NCBI GenBank assembly: GCA_900316295.1
Contig: ONCJ01000011.1
Coordinates: forward strand, 30,235-94,234
DNA length: 64,000 nucleotides
Source: an uncultured Prevotella sp.
GTDB lineage: Bacteria > Bacteroidota > Bacteroidia > Bacteroidales > Bacteroidaceae
Direction of reading: 5' to 3'
Positions 1-6,847 of this stretch are shown here, piece by piece. The translations under genes and the position numbers were made by a program. The notes below the pieces were generated by a model. It saw only the letters and a program-made list of their open reading frames with translations, was not told the DNA's origin and searched no databases. Every line of letters begins with the position of its first letter. Position 1 is the stretch's first letter.

Positions 1-165
1 GGTAAGGCTACGGTGGATATCCAGCATGTCAGCAGCGAAAATACTCAAGAGGCAATACTCAACAACCCAGATGGTATCTACGACCTACAGGGAAGAAGAC
101 TCAACGGCAAACCAAGTCGGGGCGGACTCTATATCCAAAATGGAAAGAAGGTTGTAGTGAGGTAA
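1..165 (+). CDS. C-terminal end of a secreted protein (partial)
   Basis: An open frame enters from the left edge and stops at TAA 163-165, giving 54 residues. The visible part ends in 'GIYDLQGRRL' followed by 'GGLYIQNGKKVVVR'. This short C-terminal tail is typical of secreted Prevotella proteins and resembles type IX secretion (type A) sorting tails. The 939-aa protein at 6848-9667 ends the same way. The catalytic part lies outside the window, so the function cannot be named. Its position just upstream of a mannanase suggests a glycan-utilisation role, which is inference only. Confidence 0.75.
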   Translation, partial: GKATVDIQHVSSENTQEAILNNPDGIYDLQGRRLNGKPSRGGLYIQNGKKVVVR

Positions 166-198
166 GCCCCTGGTTGCGACAAGCAAGTACTGAGAGCT

Positions 199-228
199 AA
201 GAGGATGTGCCTATTGGTACACCCTCTT
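199..228 (+). terminator. Hairpin after the partial secreted protein
   Basis: Arms at 199-211 and 216-228 (AAGAGGATGTGCC / GGTACACCCTCTT) pair over 13 positions with one mismatch and one G-T wobble around a 4-base loop. A short pyrimidine run follows. It lies between the stop at 165 and the next promoter, so it probably ends the upstream transcript. Confidence 0.55.
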
Positions 229-302
229 CTCTTATGCAGGGTTACAATTTGTAGCATCAAGGGGAACATTTTGTACAACATCCTGAAATTCAGCAAGAAA
301 TA

Positions 303-335
303 TTTGGTGGAAACTTGAGGTCCTTATTACTTTTG
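303..335 (+). promoter_or_regulatory. Bacteroidetes-type promoter for the GH5 mannanase
   Basis: -33 box TTTG at 303-306 and -7 box TACTTTTG at 328-335 with a 21-base spacer, matching the Bacteroides consensus. Transcription should start near 342, about 54 bases before the ATG at 396. Confidence 0.7.
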
Positions 336-395
336 CAGCGGAAACAATAACCCCAAACATCAAGTATTAACCAATAATAATCTAACCAAACCACT

Positions 396-2205
396 ATGAA
401 AAAGATTTTGTTTTTAGCAGTTAGTTTTTTTATGACGCTGGCAGGAAGCGCAGCAACCAGAACAATCTGGACAGGAAGTTTCAGTTCGGGCGATTGGGGT
501 GCTGCCTTCCAGCCGCTTGAGGCAACCCTCTTCGAGGGCGTTGAGGTAGGCAACTACGTGGTATTCATCGCTACCACACAGAGCGACTCGCAGATACAGA
601 TCGCTCCCTATGACACCAGCCAGCCGGCTCTGGTGGAGTACGACACATTCAATAATAAGTATCGCCTGAAGGTGACCTCCGACAACCTCTCAACCATACA
701 GGGCGGATTGCAGGTGAAGGGTCGCAACTTCACTCTTACCGAGGTGCAGATAGAAGAAGCAAGTGGCTCAGGAGGCGAGAACAACAACGGCAATGAGGGT
801 GAGAACTACAGTGGTATCACTCCTCTGGGAACCGTTATCTGGGAAGGCAACTTCGAGACTGGTACGGAGTGGGAGGCATATATGTCGCTGCCAGCCGAGC
901 GCTTTGCTGACGTGAAGGCAAACGGCTACCTGGTGTTCCAGGGTTACTGCACGGGCGACTATGCTCACATACAGTTGGCTAATCCTTCGATGACAAAGTA
1001 TATCACCGAGAACCAGTACAAAGTGGATCTGTTCAACAACACCTTCTACCTGAAGCTTACCCCTGCCGTGATGGAGATTCTGGCAGAAGGTCTCGCCGTG
1101 AAGGGCGAGCGTATGGTGCTCAACATCATCTCTTATATACCACCTATTAGCAGCAACGAAGACCATGTGAAAGGCTTCCATACCAGTGGTGCAAAACTGC
1201 TCGATGCCAACGACAAGGAGTTTGTGATGCGCGGTGTGAACTACTCCTACGCATGGCAGCAAGGCCACGAGGAGAGTGTGCTCGCCGCTGCCAAGCGTCA
1301 GGGCTGCAACGCTGTGCGCATACAGGTGGCTGACGGCACCAAGTGGCCTGCCACGAGCGATGTGGAGCTGAATCGTCTCATCGAGTTGTGCGAGCATAAT
1401 AAACTAATATGTGTGTTCAACGTTCAGGACGAGCTGGGTGTAACCGACGTGGATGCTCTCTTGAAGGCAGCACGCTACTGGGCAGGCATGGCACATGTGC
1501 TGAAAGGACATGAGAACACAGTGATAGTAAACATTGAGAACGAATGGCCCAGTGGCAAGGACGACGACCTGTGGGCAAGCGGCAACATACAGGCAATACC
1601 CATCCTTCGCGAAGCTGGTATCAAGAACACCATCATGATAGATGCCAACGACTGGGGTCAGTATGCCGAGAGCATCTGGGTGCGTGGTGCCGACGTGCTT
1701 GCCGCCGACGAACTCAGCAACACCATGTTCTCCGTCCACTTCTACGAGTATGCCAGCTGGGAGAATCCCTCGGCAGGTACGGGTAGCAAGGTGAAGAACA
1801 CCATCGACAACTGCCTGTCTATCGGAGCACCTCTGTGTGTGGGAGAGTTTGGCTACAAGCAACACGGGAGGTCCCGTAGACTACGAGACGGTGAAGCAAT
1901 ACTGCACGGAGAAGAATGTCGGCTACTTCGGATGGTCGTGGACTGGCAATGGCGGAGGAGTGGAGTTTCTCGACATGTTCTCAGGATATGACGACAGCGA
2001 GATGCTCACTAATGGCGAGTGCGTGTTCAATGGCGAATATGGCATCAAGGCCACATCGAAGGAGTGCTCTATATACGACACGGTAAACACAGCCATCACT
2101 CAGCCATCCTCTACAGACACAGGGTCCCTACAGGTGGTCGGCAAGACCTATTACACCCTGTCGGGCATGCACGGCACAGTGAAGGTGACGAAACAGATAC
2201 GATAA
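396..2205 (+). pseudogene. Secreted GH5 (subfamily 8-like) endo-beta-1,4-mannanase, broken by a +1 frameshift
   Basis: Hydrolyses internal beta-mannan linkages if intact. A signal peptide (about residues 1-20) is followed by two related beta-sandwich modules (about 21-120 and 146-248, each opening with 'TIWTG' or 'VIWEG'). A GH5 barrel follows from about residue 260. The acid/base Glu is in 'NIENEW' (Glu383) and the nucleophile in 'GEFGYK' (Glu484). The frame breaks at about 1857-1863: one surplus A in 'aagcaacacggg' shifts the reading frame. The second frame continues with 'GGPVDYETV', 'GYFGWSWTGNGGGVEFLDMF' and 'GEYGIKATS', which match the end of Bacillus-type GH5_8 mannanases, and stops at 2205 with a sorting-like tail. 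Both catalytic residues lie before the break, but the last barrel strands would be lost. It may be a true pseudogene or a sequencing error. Confidence 0.85.
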
Positions 2206-2318
2206 CAGAAAGCAAATTCCATAAAGTTTTACATGTGTATGGCTGTCGGAAGTCGCGAGATTTCTGGCAGTCATATTTTTTTGTGCCCTATCCTTTTTTC
2301 TGCTTCCGATTTTTTATA

Positions 2319-2326
2319 TACCTTTG
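2319..2326 (+). promoter_or_regulatory. -7 box TACCTTTG for the hybrid two-component regulator
   Basis: TACCTTTG at 2319-2326 predicts a transcription start near 2333. This excludes the TTG at 2324 as the start codon of the downstream gene and supports the ATG at 2372. No clear -33 box was seen. Confidence 0.6.
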
Positions 2327-2371
2327 CAGGCAAACAAACTGTTATTCAAAATACCATTCTGTATAGACCTT

Positions 2372-5300
2372 ATGCTGCCATTCGTCGTCATCCTCCTCTC
2401 GCTTCTACTCCATGCCACAGGTATGCAGGCACAAGGCATAGCCAGCACGCCACCGCAGATAGAGCACATCGACACACGTAGCTACACCGTACACAGCATC
2501 TTCAAGGACCGTGACGGAGTGGTGTGGCTCGGCACGGAACGAGGACTCATCACCTATTCGCAACTCTTCGTCTCTACCAGCTATGCCTACGTGCGCCATC
2601 CGGAGATGCAGGATATCATTGACAGGATAAGTCAGGACAACGCAGGTCGCCTATGGCTCGCCACTCAGGCCAACCGTTATATGTGCTACAACCCAGCCGA
2701 CAACAGCCTGATAAACGATGTCGACAACTATTTTATGCAACTTGGCATAGGGGTGGAGAATAGTATGCGAGTGTCTGTCGACGGCGGTGGGCGCCTGTGG
2801 ATATACAACAACAAGGCACTCTGGGTACACGATCCCCAGACCCGACACACCCAGAAGATAGTCTTACTGTCGCCCAACGAACCCGTCCTCGCAGTGTCGG
2901 CAGAGGGGCATGAGACCATAGTGATAACCCCGTCGCACATCATCACCGTCAGTCAGACCACCATTCAGGCACGTCTGCTTGCCAACAACGTCAGGGAGTT
3001 TCCGTTCGGCGAGTGCAAGCTGATGCTCCATGCTAATGGCGACGTATGGCTGGCAACGGCGAGCCAGCTGTACAGATACCATCGTGCCACGAAGACGTGG
3101 ACCACCTATACCGAGCAGATGTTCGACATCATTGGTCTCTCCCAGCACACCAATGGCACCGTGTATGTAGCTACTACCAACTGCGGACTGTTCCTTTTCG
3201 ATGCCGAGGGTAACGAGACGGGACATATTCAGCAATCGTTTGGCTCGCAGGGCGGACTGAAGTCGAGCCATCTCAACTATGCCTATTTCGACCGGTCTGC
3301 CAACCAGCTATGGATAGTGTATGGCAAACAGGGTATGTCGGTGATGTCGCAGCCCATAGACGGCATGCGCCTATTCAAGCCGACACCCACCGCACAGCAC
3401 GCCTATCCCGATGATGTCCTTGCCTTCACTCAGGCAGACGAGGGCTCCGTATGGATAGGTACCGAGGATCATGGAGCATATACCATGAACCTTGAGAGTG
3501 ACACACGGCATCAGCCGCAGTCCGACCATAACGGCAAGACCGTGGTAGCATTGTTTACCGACTCCCATCATCGTCGATGGACGGGTCTCTATCGGCAAGG
3601 ACTCCATTGCAGCGACGGGCGTAGTTTCTTTGCCGGCAAGTCGCCATTCCGCATCATCGAGGGTGGCGACGGCAGGATATATGTAACTCTCGTGGGCGAC
3701 GGCATCTGGGTGATAGACCCCACTACGGGGCAGAGTCGCCAGATACCCACCGAGAATCCCTGGATTATGGACTTCGCCATCAGGAACAACACGCTCTATG
3801 CCGCCTCACCCTCGTATGTCTATCAGATTGACACTCGCACCTTCAGCAACAAGATGGTGCCTGCTTCGCAGATGAAGGACGACGGGTTTCGTGCAGGCAA
3901 TAAAGCCCTGTTGCTCGACAGCAGGGGGTGGCTGTGGCTTGTGAGCTATAAGAACTTCTCCGACATTAACGTCTACGACACGCGCCGAGGACGCACGTTT
4001 GTTGTCGATGGCACACGCCACTATCGTGTCAACTCACTGATAGAGGACAATGGAGGCGAGGTGTGGCTTGGTACCGACCGCGGACTATTACGCATACGAG
4101 TCACCGATGAGAAGACGCCACGCTTTGACACATACTGCTTCCAAGGCAGTCCTTCAGAAACAGACAAATTCTACAACGAGCGAGCTGCCCTGCGTCTTGC
4201 CGACGGTCGTCTGCTATTCGGTACCGCCGACGGTGTACAGATGGTATCGCCTGATTTGCTCGAGAAGAGCCATCACGCAGCCGACAAGCGATGCCCCTTG
4301 ATTATCTCGATGCTATCGGTCAATGGAGAGAGCGTCTCGCCTGGTCAGCAGATAGACGGCAAGGTGATGTATAGTCAGGACCTTACCGCACTGCGGCAAC
4401 TCAACCTGCGATACAACGAGAACAACCTGTATTTCACCGTGTCGCCAAAAGACTTCTCCGCCGACGTGTCGAGCACATTCTACTATCAGCTGCAAGGACT
4501 CAACGACACTTGGCTACCAATGGAGATGTACGGCATAACACTATCTAACATACCGGCGGGAACCTACCACCTGCGCATCAGGGAACAGCATGCCGGCGAT
4601 GAGAGCTTCAACGACTACGACATGCTCACCATCAGCGTGGCCACCCACCCCCTGCTATCTGTATGGGCATATATGGTCTATGCGCTCCTGTTGGCTGTGG
4701 CGACAGCTTTGCTCTACCGCTACTTCCGCGACCGCTATAGATATAATGTACAGATGCGCGAGATGAAGATGCGAGCGGCTCAGGAGGCGAAGATCAACGA
4801 GATGAAGATTAGCTTCTTCACCAATATTAGCCACGACCTGCGCACACCGCTAACGCTCATCATCACACCCGTGGAGGAGATGATGAACACCGCGAAGGAC
4901 AAGGTGCAGCGCGACACACTCGGTATAGTGTATGCCAACGCCCGACGACTCTACCAACTCGTCAATCAGATACTCGACTTCCGAAAGATTGAGAACACCC
5001 AGCTCACCCTGGACGAGTCGTTCAATGACATCGTAAGTTTCCTGACTCAGAGGGTGAGGGCCTTCGAGTATGCTGCCAAACAAAACGACATAGCTCTGCA
5101 CATAGACAGCGATACGGAGAACTGTGAGATAAGCTTTGACAAGGACAAGATAGGGAAGGCGATAGACAACCTGCTGTCTAATGCGTTCAAGTTTACGCCC
5201 AAGGGCGGAAGCGTGTCGATAAAGATCTCTACACAGCCAGAAAGCATCGCCATCTCCGTTGCCGATACGGGCATAGGAATCTCTGAAGCCGACCGCAGTC

Positions 5301-6328
5301 ATATCTTCGAAAGGTTCTATGTGTCAAAACGAAACTCCGACCGAGGCATCGACAGTACGGGCATCGGACTGCACATCGTGAAGGAATATGTGGAGCTGCA
5401 TGGCGGAAAGATAAGCGTAGCAGACAACACTCCCAAGGGCACCGTGTTCACCATCATCCTGCCTATAGTGGCAGCTTCAACGAGAACGTCAACGAAAAAT
5501 ATCCCCACTCCTCACTCCTCACCCCTCACTCCTCGAAAGTCCTCAACCCTTCTTGTGGTGGAAGACAACCCCGACCTGCTCAGTTATATGTGTAGGATGC
5601 TGGGGCGCGACTATACCGTATGTCAGGCAACCGATGGCCGACAGGCATTAGACGTGCTGCAAGGTACCGACGTAGACCTTATCATCAGCGATGTGATGAT
5701 GGAGGGGATGGATGGTCTGGAGCTGTGCCGCACCCTGAAGTCGGACATCACCACCAGCCACATCCCTGTGATCCTGCTCACCGCCCGTGCCCTTGCCAGC
5801 GATGAGTTGGAGGGCTTGCAGACTGGTGCCGACGACTATATAGTAAAACCTTTCCACCTCGACATACTGCGCCAGCGCATCATCAATCTTCTGGAAAGGA
5901 CACGGCGCGCACAGGAGCGGTTCAGCAAGGAGCCGCAGATAGAGCCATCGGAAGTAACCGTGACCACCCTCGACGAGGAATTCCTTGCCAAGGCAATACA
6001 GGTGGTTGAGGAACATATCGACGAACCCTCGTTCTCGGTGGACGACCTTAGTGAGCAGATGTTCATGCACCGTACCAATTTCTACCGTAAGATACAGTTC
6101 ATCACGGGCAAGACCCCTGCCCAGTTCATACGCCTCCTACGACTGAAGCGAGCCCGCCAACTGCTCAGCCGAGGCAACGTGCTCGTGTCGCAGGTAGCCT
6201 TCCAGGTAGGTTTCAACAGTCCGAAGAAATTTGCCCGATACTTCAAAGAGGAGTTCGGACAGTACCCAAGCGAGTACGCTAAGTCGATGGAATCGACTAA
6301 TCCCATCGATAAGAACGACAACCTGTAA
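2372..6328 (+). CDS. Hybrid two-component system regulator (periplasmic propellers, kinase, receiver, AraC-type DNA binding)
   Basis: A single-polypeptide glycan sensor and transcription factor of about 1318 aa. In order: signal peptide or N-terminal membrane segment (1-23); two-component propeller repeats ('DGVVWLGTERGL', 'GEVWLGTDRGLL'); a Y_Y_Y domain (about 670-745); a membrane segment near 765-790; a HisKA box 'NISHDLRTPL' with His near 821; an HATPase with 'DTGIGIS' and 'GTGIGL'; a receiver with phospho-acceptor Asp near 1107 in 'IISDVMM'; and a C-terminal AraC helix-turn-helix. The ATG at 2372 is chosen because the -7 box overlaps the upstream TTG. The kinase-receiver linker is partly encoded by a heptad repeat (5506-5533). 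Regulators of this kind usually sense a periplasmic oligosaccharide and activate adjacent polysaccharide loci, so beta-mannan is a reasonable guess for the ligand here. Confidence 0.93.
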   Translation: MLPFVVILLSLLLHATGMQAQGIASTPPQIEHIDTRSYTVHSIFKDRDGVVWLGTERGLITYSQLFVSTSYAYVRHPEMQDIIDRISQDNAGRLWLATQANRYMCYNPADNSLINDVDNYFMQLGIGVENSMRVSVDGGGRLWIYNNKALWVHDPQTRHTQKIVLLSPNEPVLAVSAEGHETIVITPSHIITVSQTTIQARLLANNVREFPFGECKLMLHANGDVWLATASQLYRYHRATKTWTTYTEQMFDIIGLSQHTNGTVYVATTNCGLFLFDAEGNETGHIQQSFGSQGGLKSSHLNYAYFDRSANQLWIVYGKQGMSVMSQPIDGMRLFKPTPTAQHAYPDDVLAFTQADEGSVWIGTEDHGAYTMNLESDTRHQPQSDHNGKTVVALFTDSHHRRWTGLYRQGLHCSDGRSFFAGKSPFRIIEGGDGRIYVTLVGDGIWVIDPTTGQSRQIPTENPWIMDFAIRNNTLYAASPSYVYQIDTRTFSNKMVPASQMKDDGFRAGNKALLLDSRGWLWLVSYKNFSDINVYDTRRGRTFVVDGTRHYRVNSLIEDNGGEVWLGTDRGLLRIRVTDEKTPRFDTYCFQGSPSETDKFYNERAALRLADGRLLFGTADGVQMVSPDLLEKSHHAADKRCPLIISMLSVNGESVSPGQQIDGKVMYSQDLTALRQLNLRYNENNLYFTVSPKDFSADVSSTFYYQLQGLNDTWLPMEMYGITLSNIPAGTYHLRIREQHAGDESFNDYDMLTISVATHPLLSVWAYMVYALLLAVATALLYRYFRDRYRYNVQMREMKMRAAQEAKINEMKISFFTNISHDLRTPLTLIITPVEEMMNTAKDKVQRDTLGIVYANARRLYQLVNQILDFRKIENTQLTLDESFNDIVSFLTQRVRAFEYAAKQNDIALHIDSDTENCEISFDKDKIGKAIDNLLSNAFKFTPKGGSVSIKISTQPESIAISVADTGIGISEADRSHIFERFYVSKRNSDRGIDSTGIGLHIVKEYVELHGGKISVADNTPKGTVFTIILPIVAASTRTSTKNIPTPHSSPLTPRKSSTLLVVEDNPDLLSYMCRMLGRDYTVCQATDGRQALDVLQGTDVDLIISDVMMEGMDGLELCRTLKSDITTSHIPVILLTARALASDELEGLQTGADDYIVKPFHLDILRQRIINLLERTRRAQERFSKEPQIEPSEVTVTTLDEEFLAKAIQVVEEHIDEPSFSVDDLSEQMFMHRTNFYRKIQFITGKTPAQFIRLLRLKRARQLLSRGNVLVSQVAFQVGFNSPKKFARYFKEEFGQYPSEYAKSMESTNPIDKNDNL
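5506..5533 (+). repeat. Heptad array (CACTCCT x4) inside the regulator gene
   Basis: Four seven-base units, CACTCCT, CACTCCT, CACCCCT, CACTCCT (order A-A-B-A). They encode part of the linker 'TPHSSPLTPRKSS' between the HATPase and receiver domains. Confidence 0.8.
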
Positions 6329-6421
6329 CCACCCCTTGTCCCACTTCGTAATCCAATTCTTACCCCTTTTTTACCCTCATCCGCACCGTTTTATCATGCA
6401 ATTACGCCAATTTTATAAAGT

Positions 6422-6460
6422 AATATAATATATATTACCGACCAATATAATATATATTAC
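6422..6460. repeat. 17-bp perfect direct repeat, AT-rich
   Basis: AATATAATATATATTAC occurs at 6422-6438 and again at 6444-6460, so repeat starts are 22 bases apart, about two helical turns. It lies between convergent genes. The spacing would suit a DNA-binding protein on one helix face, but no function is shown. Confidence 0.8.
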
Positions 6461-6487
6461 TTTACAATTCGGGCCGTTTTGCAACAA

Positions 6488-6524
6488 AAAGGAGCCCATT
6501 TCGCATGACGAAATGGGCTCCTTT
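6488..6524. terminator. Bidirectional terminator between convergent genes
   Basis: A perfect 16-bp stem (6488-6503 with 6509-6524, AAAGGAGCCCATTTCG arm) around a 5-base loop, flanked by A-rich sequence on the left and a T-rich run on the right. It separates the plus-strand regulator from the minus-strand 83-aa gene. Confidence 0.85.
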
Positions 6525-6580
6525 CCATTACATTTTCTATTCTTTCTTCCTTTTAACCTATACGTTGGACCCCATTGGCT

Positions 6581-6832
6581 CTAATCCCAAAAGTCACAAG
6601 AGTCCCACAGGTACCACTCGCAGGTGAACCCTTTGGCATCGTTGATGTCTATTTCTGTTTCGCCTCCGTAATTACCAATGTCCTCGTTGGATACATTGAT
6701 GTTTTGACCATTGCCACCATCGATATTGAAGTTGTTGTTTATCTGGTTCTGATTCAGCGAGAAGTCCAGAAGTGGCAGGTGGGTTTCTGTGATGATGGTT
6801 GTCGTAACCGGTTTGATATATGTCTTTCTCAT
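6581..6832 (-). CDS. Small 83-aa hypothetical protein
   Basis: It starts 'MRKTYIKPVTTTI', a beginning seen in many uncharacterised small Bacteroidales proteins. The middle is rich in Asn, Asp and Gly ('NQNQINNNFNIDGGNGQN') and it ends in aromatics ('EWYLWDSCDFWD'). There is no clear signal peptide and no domain I recognise. It lies 15 bases after the 939-aa secreted protein on the same strand and before a strong terminator, so the two are probably co-transcribed. The tight spacing and terminator placement argue that it is a real gene. Confidence 0.65.
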   Translation of the reverse strand: MRKTYIKPVTTTIITETHLPLLDFSLNQNQINNNFNIDGGNGQNINVSNEDIGNYGGETEIDINDAKGFTCEWYLWDSCDFWD

Positions 6833-6847
6833 TGTTATCCTCCTTTC

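Noticed and set aside
768-1865. Long minus-strand frames opposite the mannanase
   Set aside because: Shadow frames created by codon bias of the real gene; no family similarity and no promoter.
2324-2371. Upstream extension of the regulator starting at TTG 2324
   Set aside because: The codon lies within the -7 box TACCTTTG (2319-2326), so it would not be in the mRNA; the ATG at 2372 begins a proper signal sequence.
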